Shown here in pieces: positions 36,341-45,102 of a stretch of 64,000 nucleotides of DNA; the stretch's first letter is position 1; each line of letters begins with the position of its first letter. A program made the translations under genes and the position numbers. The DNA is from Rubrivivax sp. Its GTDB lineage: Bacteria > Pseudomonadota > Gammaproteobacteria > Burkholderiales > Burkholderiaceae_C. The notes below the pieces were generated by a model. The model had not been told where the DNA came from, did no database searches, and saw nothing but the letters and a program-made list of their open reading frames with translations. The stretch lies in the NCBI GenBank assembly GCA_022842595.1, contig JALHPF010000020.1:41425-105424 (forward strand), in the 5' to 3' direction.

Positions 36341-38050
36341 ATGAGCCCGATCGACACACCTTCCCGCCCCGCCGGCCATGCGCTGGTCGAAGCCCTCGTC
36401 GCCCAGGGCGTGCACACCTGTTTCGGCGTGCCCGGCGAAAGCTATCTGGCCGTGCTGGACGGCATGCACCAACACCGCGAGCACATCCGCTTCATCGCCT
36501 GCCGGCAGGAAGGCGGCGCGGCCTTCATGGCCGAAGCCCAGGGCAAGCTCACCGGTCGACCGGGGGTCTGTTTCGTGACACGGGGGCCAGGCGCCACCAA
36601 TGCCAGCATCGGCGTGCACACCGCCTTCCAGGACAGCACGCCGCTGGTGCTGTTCGTCGGCCAGGTGGCCAGCGACCAGCGTGACCGCGAGGCTTTCCAG
36701 GAGATCGACTACCGCCAGATGTTCGGCCCAGGCACGCTCGGCCTGGCCAAGTGGGTGGGCGAAGTGCACAGCGCCGATCGCCTGCCCGAATACGTGGCCC
36801 GGGCCTTCCACACCGCCATGCAGGGCCGCCCCGGCCCGGTGGTGCTGGTGCTGCCCGAAGACATGTTGACGACGCCGACATCGGCCCCGGTCCTGCCGCG
36901 CGCCGAACCCGCCCGCGCCTGGCCGGCACCCGGCGGCCTGCGCGACCTGCGCGCGCTGCTGCTGGCCGCGCAACGCCCGTTGCTGCTGGTGGGCGGCCCG
37001 GGCTGGGACGGCGAATCGGCCCTGGCGCTGCAACGGTTTGCCGAGAACTGGCAGCTGCCCGTGGCCTGCGGCTTCCGCTTTCAGGACTGCTTCGACAACC
37101 GCCACCCGCAGTACGCCGGCGACGTGGGCATCGGCATCAATCCGAAGCTGGCCGCGCGCGTGCGCGAGGCCGACCTCGTCATCGCCCTGGGCCTGCGCCT
37201 GGGTGAGATGACGACCGGTGGCTACACCTTGCTGGCCGCACCACGGCCGGTGCAGAAACTGGTGCACATCCACCCCGGGCCCGAGGAACTGGGCCGTGTC
37301 TATGCCGCCGACCTGCTGCTGCAGGCGGCCATGCCGGCCGCTGCGCGGGCGCTGGAAGCCCTGGCCGCCCCCGCCACCGTGCCCTGGGCCGGCCAGGCCG
37401 AAGCAGCGCATGCCGACTACGAGGCCAATCAGCTGGCGCCAGCGGTGGTGCCGCTGGACATGGCGGTGGTCGTGAAGACGCTGCAGGCGCGGTTGCCGGC
37501 CGACACCGTCTATACCAATGGTGCCGGCAACTACAGTGGCTGGCTGCACCGCTACTGCCGCTACCCCGGCCTGCAGCACCATGGCCGCACGCAGCTGGCA
37601 CCGACCTCCGGAGCGATGGGTTATGGCTTGCCCGCCGCCGTGGCTGCGGCGCTGCTGTACCCCGAACGCACCGTGCTGAACCTGGCCGGCGACGGCGACT
37701 TCCTGATGAACGGCCAGGAACTGGCCACGGCGATGGCCTATGGCGCGAAGCGACTGCTGAGCGTGGTGGTCGACAACGGCAGCTACGGCACCATCCGCAT
37801 GCATCAGGAACGCGAGTATCCGGGTCGCGTCAGCGGCAGCGACCTGCACAACCCCGACTTCGCCGCGCTCGCCCGCGCCTACGGCTGGCACGCCGGCTTC
37901 TGTGATCGCACCGAGCATTTCGCGCCGGCACTCGAAGCCGCGCTCGCCGCCGGCCGCCCGGCGCTGCTGCATCTGAAGCTGGACACCGACGTGAGCACCT
38001 CGCGCACCACGCTCTCGGCGATCCGCGCCGCGGCCCTTCGCGGCTCTTGA
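36341..38050 (+). CDS. Thiamine-diphosphate-dependent enzyme, acetolactate synthase large-subunit-like
   Basis: The 569-residue enzyme has the three ThDP-enzyme domains. The N-terminal pyrimidine domain contains GVHTCFGVPGESYLAVLDG and the activating Glu57 in CRQEGGAAFMAEAQGKL; then RGPGATNASIGVHTAFQDSTP. The C-terminal diphosphate domain has LAPTSGAMGYGLPAAVAA and the Mg-binding AGDGDFLMNGQEL motif. No small subunit is nearby, so it may be a catabolic acetolactate synthase, an oxalyl/benzoylformate-type decarboxylase or another family member. It begins 40 bases after the STAND gene. Its stop codon overlaps a candidate heat-shock -35 box for the next genes. Confidence 0.88.
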   Translation: MSPIDTPSRPAGHALVEALVAQGVHTCFGVPGESYLAVLDGMHQHREHIRFIACRQEGGAAFMAEAQGKLTGRPGVCFVTRGPGATNASIGVHTAFQDSTPLVLFVGQVASDQRDREAFQEIDYRQMFGPGTLGLAKWVGEVHSADRLPEYVARAFHTAMQGRPGPVVLVLPEDMLTTPTSAPVLPRAEPARAWPAPGGLRDLRALLLAAQRPLLLVGGPGWDGESALALQRFAENWQLPVACGFRFQDCFDNRHPQYAGDVGIGINPKLAARVREADLVIALGLRLGEMTTGGYTLLAAPRPVQKLVHIHPGPEELGRVYAADLLLQAAMPAAARALEALAAPATVPWAGQAEAAHADYEANQLAPAVVPLDMAVVVKTLQARLPADTVYTNGAGNYSGWLHRYCRYPGLQHHGRTQLAPTSGAMGYGLPAAVAAALLYPERTVLNLAGDGDFLMNGQELATAMAYGAKRLLSVVVDNGSYGTIRMHQEREYPGRVSGSDLHNPDFAALARAYGWHAGFCDRTEHFAPALEAALAAGRPALLHLKLDTDVSTSRTTLSAIRAAALRGS

Positions 38051-38073
38051 ATTTGCTGCGCCTGTTCCCAATT
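38046..38073 (+). promoter_or_regulatory. Possible sigma-32 promoter of the hsp20 pair
   Basis: CTTGAAT (38046-38052) and TCCCAATT (38066-38073) are 13 bases apart. The -35 element is near-perfect for sigma-32; the -10 element is weaker. The -35 box overlaps the stop of the ThDP-enzyme gene and lies about 90 bases before the first Hsp20 start. The -10 box falls inside the left arm of the palindrome at 38061-38098. Confidence 0.45.
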
Positions 38074-38098
38074 CCGGCTGTGAGCCGGTGGGAACAGG
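38061..38098 (+). promoter_or_regulatory. Long nested inverted repeat upstream of hsp20
   Basis: CCTGTTCCCA (38061-38070) pairs perfectly with TGGGAACAGG (38089-38098). Inside, CCGGCT (38074-38079) pairs with AGCCGG (38083-38088) around a GTG loop, leaving only ATT unpaired on the left. As RNA it would fold to a 16-bp hairpin, but no T-run follows. As DNA it overlaps the candidate heat-shock -10 box. It could be an operator, a 5' UTR structure or a terminator of the upstream gene. Confidence 0.6.
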
Positions 38099-38137
38099 TC
38101 TCCTGCCGGTGTCGTCAAGCGAATCGGAGGACACACC

Positions 38138-38590
38138 ATGTTTGCATCCCTGTTGAACCGTCCCGACCAGCTGTTCGGGCAATTCGACCGCCTGCGCCGT
38201 GAACTCGATGACGTGTTCGGCGTGCCGGGCCTGCCCAGCAGCATCCGTTCGGTCACGGCCGGCGCAGCACCGCCGGTGAATGTGGGCCGCACGGCCACGA
38301 GCGTCGAGGTCTATGTCTTCGCCCCAGGCCTGGACGCGTCGAAGATCGACGTCAGCCTGGACCGCGGCGTGCTCCAGGTGGCGGCCGAGCGCCCCGCTGC
38401 GCCGCCGGAAGGTGACGCCAAGCGCCAGGTCTACGCGCGCGAGCGCAGCAGTGGCCCTTTCAGCCGCACCGTGGCACTGCCCGATGACATCGACCCCGAG
38501 CGCGTCAGCGCCAGCTACCGCGACGGCGTGCTGCAGGTCAGCATCGCGCGCCGCGAATCTGCCCAGCCCAAGCGCATCGCCGTGCAGTGA
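38138..38590 (+). CDS. Small heat-shock protein Hsp20 (first of a pair)
   Basis: The 150-residue protein starts MFASLLNRPDQLFGQFDRLR, an amphipathic N-terminal arm, and has an alpha-crystallin domain from about residue 45. Characteristic segments are VEVYVFAPGLDASKIDVSLDRGVLQVAAER, GPFSRTVALPDDIDPERVSASYRDGVLQVSIAR (each in part) and a C-terminal KRIAVQ with an I-x-V anchor. Such proteins form oligomers that hold unfolding proteins. It has AGGAGG-like GGAGGA upstream and is followed 29 bases later by a second Hsp20 gene, a pairing common in Proteobacteria. Confidence 0.93.
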   Translation: MFASLLNRPDQLFGQFDRLRRELDDVFGVPGLPSSIRSVTAGAAPPVNVGRTATSVEVYVFAPGLDASKIDVSLDRGVLQVAAERPAAPPEGDAKRQVYARERSSGPFSRTVALPDDIDPERVSASYRDGVLQVSIARRESAQPKRIAVQ

Positions 38591-38619
38591 CGCGCCCACC
38601 CAGCCAAGGAGAACCGACG

Positions 38620-39003
38620 ATGAACACCACCCAGTCTGCAACCGACCCTGCCAGCCCGGCGCAGGAAGCACAGCGCAGCGTGGCGCCGGCCGTGGACGTG
38701 TTCGAGGACACCGGGGGCATCACCCTGCTGGCCGACATGCCCGGCGTGCCGAAAGAGCAGCTCGAACTGAAGATCGACGGCGACACCCTGCTGATCGAAG
38801 GCACTGTCCAGCCGCGCACGCCGGACGGTCTGGAGCCCATCTATGCCGAGGTCAGGGTGCCGCGCTATCGCCGCAGCTTCACGCTCAGCCGCGAACTCGA
38901 CAGCACACGCATCGAGGCCAATCTGAAGGACGGGGTGCTGAGCCTGCGCATTCCGAAGCAGGCCCATGCCCAGCCCCGCCGCATTGCCGTGACTGCGGGC
39001 TGA
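38620..39003 (+). CDS. Small heat-shock protein Hsp20 (second of a pair)
   Basis: This 127-residue protein has a short Thr/Ala-rich arm and an alpha-crystallin domain: VDVFEDTGGITLLADMPGVPKEQLEL (in part), then YRRSFTLSRELDSTRIEANLKDGVLSLRIPK, ending PRRIAVTAG with an I-x-V motif. The start is ATG 38620, preceded by AAGGAGA at good spacing; the frame extends back to 38587 without a ribosome site. It presumably forms mixed or regulated oligomers with the first Hsp20 and shares its promoter. Confidence 0.94.
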   Translation: MNTTQSATDPASPAQEAQRSVAPAVDVFEDTGGITLLADMPGVPKEQLELKIDGDTLLIEGTVQPRTPDGLEPIYAEVRVPRYRRSFTLSRELDSTRIEANLKDGVLSLRIPKQAHAQPRRIAVTAG

Positions 39004-39227
39004 AGGCCGGCACAGCCGCTGGCCCGACCGAGCTTGCGGGGCCGCTGCAGCCTGTCGCGGATCAGCCCGGGGCTCGGCTGCCGGCAGGCTGGCGCGCGCT
39101 CAATGCGCGCCGGGGCATTGCGCGCCTTGGCTCTGCCGAAGCTGGCAAAACCGGCTTCGGGCGCCAAGCCGCTGGATTCACGGCCTCGTGATGCACCTGA
39201 TCCGCGGGCCCGACCGGCTCGCGCCGA
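39004..39227. other. Intergenic region between the hsp20 pair and the DMT exporter
   Basis: This region lies between the ends of two convergent genes. The only structure seen is a GC hairpin, GGCGCGC (39091-39097) with GCGCGCC (39105-39111) around GCTCAAT, which has no T-run. No gene is supported. Confidence 0.4.
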
Positions 39228-40160
39228 TCAGCGCACCCGCCCCCAGAGCAGCAACACCACACCCAGCGTGGCCAGGCCGGCGGCCGACCACTCCAGGCCG
39301 GTGACGACTTCGCCGCCCAGCGTCACGCCCATCAGCAGGCCGATGACCGGGTTGACGAAGGTGTAGCTCGAGGCCAGCGCCGGGCTGGCCTTCTGCAGCA
39401 GCACCATGTAGGCCGAGAAACCGATGAGCGAACCTGCCACCACCAGGTACAGCCAGGACAGCAGCGATCGGCTGTCGGGTGGCAGCACCGGTTGCTCACC
39501 CGCCGCCCAGGCCGCCAGCAGCAGCAGCACGCCACCGGCGAGCATCTGGCTGGCATAGCCGGCAGCGCCCGGTGCCAGACCCAGCCGCCGGCCGCCGGGC
39601 AGGCCGTGCAAGGCCCACACCGTGCCCAGGCTCCAGGTGAGGCAGGCCGTGACCACCGCCAGCAGTCCGGGAAGGGACGCCGAGAAGCCCTGGCCGCTGG
39701 CCAGCAGGCACACCCCCAGCAGACCCAGCGCGATGCCACCCAGCTCGAAGCGCGAAGGCCGCACGCCATAGGGCAGCTGCATCAGCGCCACGAGCGCCGG
39801 CACGACGGCGATGAACGCGACCACCAGGCCGCTGCTGACACTGGTCTGCGCCAGCGCCGTGGCACCGTAGCCGCCGCCCAGCATCAGTGCGCCCAGCACC
39901 CAGGCGCTGGCCCATTCGCCAGGGCTGGGCCAGCGTGCGCCGCGCCAGGCGGCAAACGCGCCCAGCAGCAGCCCGGCGGCGACGAACCGCGTGCCCATCT
40001 GGAAAAAGGGTGGAAAGCTGACCAGCGCCCACTTGATGGCGAGATAGGTGGACCCCCAGATGAACCATGTAGCCCCCAGGCAGCCGACGATGAGCCAGGG
40101 CAGGGCGTGCATGGTGGCAGGGCGGGGCAGGGTGACGGTGCTGGATGACATGGTCGGCAT
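39228..40160 (-). CDS. DMT-superfamily (EamA) transporter
   Basis: The 310-residue inner-membrane protein has about ten hydrophobic helices arranged as two EamA repeats. The first starts LIVGCLGATWFIWGSTYLAIKW, with the family phrase WGSTYLAIKWAL. The second begins after a loop near residue 150 and ends YTFVNPVIGLLMGVTLGGEVV, the EamA signature of a late helix. Members export amino acids or other metabolites. It is divergent from an Lrp-type regulator gene, a common arrangement in which the regulator controls an amino acid exporter. The start may be ATG 40160 or 40151; neither has a strong ribosome site. Confidence 0.88.
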   Translation of the reverse strand: MPTMSSSTVTLPRPATMHALPWLIVGCLGATWFIWGSTYLAIKWALVSFPPFFQMGTRFVAAGLLLGAFAAWRGARWPSPGEWASAWVLGALMLGGGYGATALAQTSVSSGLVVAFIAVVPALVALMQLPYGVRPSRFELGGIALGLLGVCLLASGQGFSASLPGLLAVVTACLTWSLGTVWALHGLPGGRRLGLAPGAAGYASQMLAGGVLLLLAAWAAGEQPVLPPDSRSLLSWLYLVVAGSLIGFSAYMVLLQKASPALASSYTFVNPVIGLLMGVTLGGEVVTGLEWSAAGLATLGVVLLLWGRVR

Positions 40161-40255
40161 GGTAGTAAGGTCAGGCGTCGATTTCCATGCGAGTTTGAAG
40201 TCTCCGATCGACCTTCTGGTTGTATTTCAAGGAATTTGGGGGCACAGTCCTGCAG

Positions 40256-40720
40256 ATGGTGATTCCCCCGGCATTCGACGGCTACGACACCCGCATCCTG
40301 GCGGAACTGCAGGCCGATGCGCGCCTCACGCTGTCGGAGCTGGGCCGCCGCGTGCACCTGAGCCAGCCGGCGGTGACCGAACGCGTGCGCAAGCTCGAAG
40401 CCGCGGGCGTGATCACCGGCTACCGAGCCACCGTGAACCTGGCCGCGCTGGGCTATGGCATCCGCGCGCTGGTGCGCGTGGGCCGCGCCGAGCAGCGGCC
40501 GATGGCACAGCATCTGCAGACCCTGCCCGAGGCGGTGAACGCCTGGAGCGTGACCGGCGAAGACAGCTGGATCCTGGAGATCGCCGTCATCGACGTCGCC
40601 CACCTCGACGCAGTGGTCACCCAGCTTTCGGCGCTGGCCGAAACGTCCACCTCGATCATCCTGAAGGCGGTGCACGAACACCGGCCGATGCTGCCTGCGC
40701 GCAAGGACAACCCTCCATGA
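40256..40720 (+). CDS. Lrp/AsnC family transcriptional regulator
   Basis: The 154-residue regulator has an N-terminal winged HTH, DTRILAELQADARLTLSELGRRVHLSQPAVTERVRKLEAAGVITGYRA in overview, with the recognition helix around SQPAVTERVRKLE. An RAM/ligand domain follows, with VRVGRAEQRPMAQHL and VTGEDSWILEIAVIDVAHLDAVV. ATG 40256 was preferred over TTG 40220 because family similarity begins at FDGYDTRIL. It is divergent from the DMT exporter and probably controls it in response to an amino acid. It overlaps rraA by four bases. Confidence 0.92.
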   Translation: MVIPPAFDGYDTRILAELQADARLTLSELGRRVHLSQPAVTERVRKLEAAGVITGYRATVNLAALGYGIRALVRVGRAEQRPMAQHLQTLPEAVNAWSVTGEDSWILEIAVIDVAHLDAVVTQLSALAETSTSIILKAVHEHRPMLPARKDNPP

Positions 40721-41241
40721 ACCACGACATCCTCACCTGCGACCTTTGCGACCCCCACCGCGACAGCCTGGGCCAGCGCGGTGGCGAAGACTTCCGCGTG
40801 CTGCCGCCGGTGCTGGCCAGCTTCGGCGGCCGCCGCCGCTTCCACGGGCTCGTCAGCACCATCCAGTGCTTCGAAGACAACGCCGGCATCAAGGCCGCAG
40901 TGGAATCCCCCGGCCAGGGCCGGGTGCTGGTGGTCGACGGCGGCGGTTCGCTGCGGCGGGCGCTGCTGGGCGGCAACCTGGCCGCCAGCGCCGCGAAGAA
41001 CGGCTGGTCGGGCGTCGTCATCGATGGCTGCGTGCGCGACCTGGCCGAGCTGGCCGCGTGCGACCTGGGCATCCGCGCGCTGGCGCCGATGCCGCTGCCC
41101 CCGTTCAAGCGTGACGGCGGGCAGCGCGACGTGCCGGTGCGCGTGCAGGGGGTGTGGATCCGCCCCGGCGACTGGCTGTGCGCCGACGAAGATGGCATCG
41201 TTGTCAGCGACCGTGCACCGACAATTTCGGGAGCGGGCTGA
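40717..41241 (+). CDS. rraA: RraA-like protein (RNase E activity regulator / 4-hydroxy-4-methyl-2-oxoglutarate aldolase family)
   Basis: The 174-residue product begins TCDLCDPHRDSL and contains the RraA-like pattern: STIQCFEDNAGIKAAVE, GRVLVVDGGGSLRRALLGGNLAASAAKNGW (in part), VIDGCVRDLAELAACDLGIRAL and PGDWLCADEDGIVV. The DGCVRD segment carries the Arg-Asp pair used by aldolase members of the family for metal and substrate binding. E. coli RraA binds RNase E and dampens it, while plant and other bacterial relatives are aldolases. The length and the KRDGGQRDVPV segment favour the RraA branch. It is coupled to the Lrp gene through ATGA. Confidence 0.9.
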   Translation: MNHDILTCDLCDPHRDSLGQRGGEDFRVLPPVLASFGGRRRFHGLVSTIQCFEDNAGIKAAVESPGQGRVLVVDGGGSLRRALLGGNLAASAAKNGWSGVVIDGCVRDLAELAACDLGIRALAPMPLPPFKRDGGQRDVPVRVQGVWIRPGDWLCADEDGIVVSDRAPTISGAG

Positions 41242-41266
41242 GGACCGCTTACACTACCGGCTTAGT

Positions 41267-41343
<77 letters not shown>

Positions 41344-41552
41344 TTTTCTTCCGAGATCCTGCCGTGCCTTGCAACCCGAGGCATCCGATCGTGCCGGCCA
41401 CTGTTGCCGTGTAGCCCCCACCCGGTCTTGCAGGTCAACCTTTCCTGATTCGCGGAACCGCCACTCAGGCGCGGTCTGTCCGCTGGCGACGACGTCTGGT
41501 ACTGCACGAGCCGCTGCACTAGAGTGCAGCCGGTCGTCGGCACGGATGATCC
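41344..41552. other. Intergenic region between tRNA-Pro and the cyclase-STAND gene
   Basis: No gene, clear hairpin with a T-run or promoter pair was seen. A TTTTCTTCC stretch directly follows the tRNA and may end its transcript. Confidence 0.35.
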
Positions 41553-44417
41553 ATGAACGAAGAGCAGGTGCTTCTCCTTTGCGACGTCGTCGACAGCACG
41601 GCGCTGACCGAACGTCTGGGTGATGGCAGAGCAGCGGCGTACTGGAGTGCCCACGACGCTGTAGCCAGGGATCTGCTCGCGCATTGGTGCGGTCGCGAAA
41701 TCGACAAGACCGACGGCTTCTTCGCGTTGTTCGTCACGGTGGACGACGCGCTGGGTTTCGCCGAGGCCTATCACCAGGCCCTCGCTGCGCTCGACCCACC
41801 GGCGCTGGCGCGAGCGGTGATCCATCGCGCGCCGGTGCTGGTTCGTGAAACGCCGGCTGCGGATGTTGCGCGAGGCGCCAAGCCGCTGGATGTCGACGGT
41901 GTCGCCAAGCCCTTGACTGCGCGGCTATGTGCCCTGGCCTTGCGCGGCCAGACGCTGGTGAGCGCCAGCGCTGCGGCGAACCTTGCTTCCGACGTCAGTC
42001 TCAACCCGGTCGGACACTGGCAGCTCAAGGGCGTCGGCGAACCCGTGGCCTTGTTCGAGCCGGCCGAGCGGGCCCTAGGCCCGCCCCTGGATGCCGAAAA
42101 GGCCTGGCGCGTGGCTCACGATGGTCGTCGCTGGCTTCCGACGCGCGAGATCCTGCACAGCTTGCCGGCAGAGCGGGACAGCTTCGTTGGCAGGCGCCAG
42201 GCACTCATGGACCTGGCAGCGGCCCACGCGGGCGGCGCGCGCCTGGTCACCGTACTGGGCATCGGTGGCAGCGGCAAGACACGGCTGGTGCAGCACCATG
42301 GTTGGGATTCGCTCGGTTCCTATTCGGGCGGCGTCTGGTTCTGCGACCTGTCCCAGGCCGTCAGCTTTGACGGCCTGGTGCTGGCCGTGGCCCAGGGCCT
42401 GCATCTGTCGCTGGGCGCCAGCGATCCCATCCAGCAGATCGCGGCCAGCATCGCCCAGCGTGGCCGGGTGCTCGTGGTGCTCGACAACTTCGAGCAGGTG
42501 GCCCGGCAGGCGGAGCAGACCCTGGGCCGCTGGCTGAACCGGGCACCGGCGGCAGACTTCCTGGTGACGAGCCGCGAGGTACTGGGGATCGCAGGCGAAA
42601 CCGTGCTGGCCCTGCCGCCATTGAGCCAGCCCGAAGCCGCGGACCTGTTCGTGCTGCGGGCCAAGGCGGCCGACAAGGACTTCAAGCCCGGTGCCAGCGA
42701 GCGAGGTGTCATCGAACAACTGGCAGGAACGCTGGACGGGCTGCCGCTGGCCATCGAACTGGCGGCCGCGCGGATCCGCGTCATGGACCCCCAGGCGCTG
42801 CTGCAGCGCATGCACCGCCGATTCGACCTGCTGATGTCCCGCGGCGGCCGGCCGGACCGTCAGGCCACCCTGCGTGCCGCCCTGGACTGGTCGTGGGATC
42901 TATTGAACGACGAAGAACGTGTTGCGCTGTCCCAGCTGTCCGTGTTCCAGGGCGGTTTCAGGCTTCATGCTGCCGAAGCCGTTGTCGCCGTAGGCCCTGA
43001 CCCGGGCGGCCTTGAGCTGCTGAGTTCGCTGGTCGACAAGAGCCTGGTTCGCCGCCTCGACGGCGCCCGCTTCGGCTTGCTCGAGAGCGTGCGCGACTAT
43101 GCCGCCATCCGCTTGCGGGAAAGCGCCTTGCAGGACGGCGATGGCGCTGGCTGCGATGCACTGCGCGCTCGCCATTGGCGGTACTTTGCCGGCCTGACGG
43201 AACGCGATGCCGTCGCCGGGCGCTGTGCGGATCTCGACAACCTGGTCACGGCCTGCCGCGCAGCCTGCGAAGGCCAGGATGGGCCATCCGCCGTACGTTG
43301 CCTGGTCAATGCCTGGGCGGCGCTGCGCTTGACGGGGCCGTATCGTGCAGCGGTCGCCCTGGCCGAGCGCGTGGCCGGACTACCCCAGCTGAGTGAGCAG
43401 GACGCCGGGCTCGTGCACTGGGTCTGGGGCACTGCGCAGGACCTGCTGGGTGAGACCGAGGGAGCCCGTGAGCAGTTCGTACGCGGCATGGCCTTCACGG
43501 CGGCAGCAGGGCCCTGCGAAGCGGCGGCGCGCTTGTCGCTGGCCGTGGGCAGCCAGCTCACGCTTCAGGGCGACTTGGCGCAGGCGCAGTCGAAGATCCA
43601 GGGCGCCCTGGACCTTGCCGTCGAACTGGGCGATCTCGCGCTCGAGGCCAATGCCTTGAACAGCCTGGGCAGGTTGATGGACCACCAGTCGAAGGCCGAA
43701 GAGGCCCGGCGCCTGTATCTTCAAGCACTGGAACTTGCGCGCGAGACGGGAGACAGCCAGCTCGAGGGCGGCCTGCTGGGCAACCTGGGCGGTCTGCTCT
43801 TCGACCAGGGCGAACTGGAAGGCGCGCGCTGGCACTTCGAGCAAGCGCTGTCGGCTGCTGAGACCGGAGGCGACCGACGCTGGCTGGGCAATGCCTGCAG
43901 CAACCTCGGGTTGCTGCTGCTGGAGCAGGGTCAGCATCAGCAGGCCAAGGCTCGACTGGACCAGGCCATACTGCTGGCGAGAAGCACCGGTGACCTGAGG
44001 CTCGCGTCGATCGCGTCGTGCAATCTGGGAATACTCGCCAACGCTTGCGGCAGGCCGCTCGAGGCCGAGCGGCACCTACTGGCAGCCGTCGAAGGCGCGA
44101 TGCAGGCTGCAGATCGTCGTTCCGAAGGCCAGTTCCGTGGTTACCTTGCCGTGACGTTGGCACGGCTGGGGCGGCTGGAGTCTGCGCGCGCGACGCTCGA
44201 GTTGGGTGAGCAGGCCATCGCACCCCTGGTCGATCGACTCACTGAAGCACTGCTGATGTGCGATCGCGCAGAAGTCGAGTGGTTGTGTGGTCGTGTGCTG
44301 CCAGCCCGCCAGGCCCATGACCGCGCCCGCACCATCGCCATCCAGCTGGCCAGCGGGGTCGACTCAGAGTTGCACAGGCGACTCGAGTCTCTCGAGGCAT
44401 TGATCAACGGCACATAG
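41553..44417 (+). CDS. Nucleotidyl cyclase-like / STAND ATPase / TPR signalling protein
   Basis: The 954-residue protein has three parts. Residues 1-170 resemble a class III nucleotidyl cyclase domain: LLLCDVVDSTALTERLG (metal Asp11) and IDKTDGFFALF (Asp54), ending LKGVGEPVALFE. Residues 205-600 form a STAND/NB-ARC-like ATPase: RDSFVGRRQALMDLA, Walker A GIGGSGKT, Walker B RVLVVLDNFEQ, then LDGLPLAIELAAARIRVMDP and a DWSWDLLNDEERVALSQLSVF winged-helix segment. Residues 600-954 are TPR repeats (ALNSLGRLMDHQSKAEEARRLY and similar). The architecture is known in actinobacterial and proteobacterial regulators. The cyclase part is short and its transition-state residues are not obvious, so it may be a non-catalytic sensor. 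There is no DNA-binding domain at the C-terminus. Confidence 0.87.
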   Translation: MNEEQVLLLCDVVDSTALTERLGDGRAAAYWSAHDAVARDLLAHWCGREIDKTDGFFALFVTVDDALGFAEAYHQALAALDPPALARAVIHRAPVLVRETPAADVARGAKPLDVDGVAKPLTARLCALALRGQTLVSASAAANLASDVSLNPVGHWQLKGVGEPVALFEPAERALGPPLDAEKAWRVAHDGRRWLPTREILHSLPAERDSFVGRRQALMDLAAAHAGGARLVTVLGIGGSGKTRLVQHHGWDSLGSYSGGVWFCDLSQAVSFDGLVLAVAQGLHLSLGASDPIQQIAASIAQRGRVLVVLDNFEQVARQAEQTLGRWLNRAPAADFLVTSREVLGIAGETVLALPPLSQPEAADLFVLRAKAADKDFKPGASERGVIEQLAGTLDGLPLAIELAAARIRVMDPQALLQRMHRRFDLLMSRGGRPDRQATLRAALDWSWDLLNDEERVALSQLSVFQGGFRLHAAEAVVAVGPDPGGLELLSSLVDKSLVRRLDGARFGLLESVRDYAAIRLRESALQDGDGAGCDALRARHWRYFAGLTERDAVAGRCADLDNLVTACRAACEGQDGPSAVRCLVNAWAALRLTGPYRAAVALAERVAGLPQLSEQDAGLVHWVWGTAQDLLGETEGAREQFVRGMAFTAAAGPCEAAARLSLAVGSQLTLQGDLAQAQSKIQGALDLAVELGDLALEANALNSLGRLMDHQSKAEEARRLYLQALELARETGDSQLEGGLLGNLGGLLFDQGELEGARWHFEQALSAAETGGDRRWLGNACSNLGLLLLEQGQHQQAKARLDQAILLARSTGDLRLASIASCNLGILANACGRPLEAERHLLAAVEGAMQAADRRSEGQFRGYLAVTLARLGRLESARATLELGEQAIAPLVDRLTEALLMCDRAEVEWLCGRVLPARQAHDRARTIAIQLASGVDSELHRRLESLEALINGT

Positions 44418-44444
44418 CCGTACATTCGCGCGCTGCTCGTTGGA

Positions 44445-45041
44445 TCAATTGACGTTCACGATCTTCGGGTCTACCGCTGCGCACAGTTCAACGCCACGCG
44501 GCCCCTTCCAAAGAATGGCGGGCAGGTAGATCGACGTCTTTTGCACATCGGCCAAGACCTGCACGTGGTAGGAAACCTTCTCGTTCGGGTCGGCTGGGTC
44601 GCCGGCTTTGCCGTCCTTGAGGTGGTCGCCCCCTGCATTGTCGGGAATGAGGATTCCAAGGCCCGGGAAGAAGTCGACAGCACCCCCATCCAGCTGCTGG
44701 CTGTCGAGTTTCCAGACTTTCGTCACCCTGGCCAAGGGCGTGCCTTGGATCTGCACCTCGACATCGGGCGCCTCTGCCAAGCAGATCTTTCGCTTGTTTG
44801 CTGGATCGGGACTTTGCGGATCCTCGACGAGCCGCATCTTGATCGGACAGACTCTCGCCCCCTTCAGGCAAACGGCGGCTGCGCCCGAGGCCTGAATGCC
44901 TTTGACGATCAGGTCCCATGCAGCGCGGATGCTCGGGGCCGGGGTGACTGGGGCGGGCGATGGCGCTTCTGCATGCACCGATCCATGGAGGGTCAATGGC
45001 AGCAGGGATGCTGCGATGCATTGGCGGGCCGACAACTTCAT
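44445..45041 (-). CDS. Exported hypothetical protein
   Basis: I do not recognise this family. The 198-residue product has a signal peptide (MKLSARQCIAASLLPLTLHGSVHA, cleavage near residue 24), a Pro-rich linker (EAPSPAPVTPAPS) and a mature domain with four Cys: VCLKGARVCPIKMR, KRKICLAEAPDVEV and VELCAAVDPKIV. These could form two disulfides in the periplasm. ATG 45041 was chosen because it has GAAGGGAG at good spacing and starts the signal peptide. It is convergent with the cyclase-STAND gene, 27 bases apart. Confidence 0.75.
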   Translation of the reverse strand: MKLSARQCIAASLLPLTLHGSVHAEAPSPAPVTPAPSIRAAWDLIVKGIQASGAAAVCLKGARVCPIKMRLVEDPQSPDPANKRKICLAEAPDVEVQIQGTPLARVTKVWKLDSQQLDGGAVDFFPGLGILIPDNAGGDHLKDGKAGDPADPNEKVSYHVQVLADVQKTSIYLPAILWKGPRGVELCAAVDPKIVNVN

Positions 45042-45102
45042 GAATCGCTCCCTTCGCGTCTTGGGAATGCTCCGAAAGATTCTTCCGAATCGCACTTGTC
45101 GA

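Noticed and set aside
36194..38671. 825-codon minus-strand frame across the ThDP enzyme and hsp20 genes
   Set aside because: Shadow frame spanning several real plus-strand genes and their promoter.
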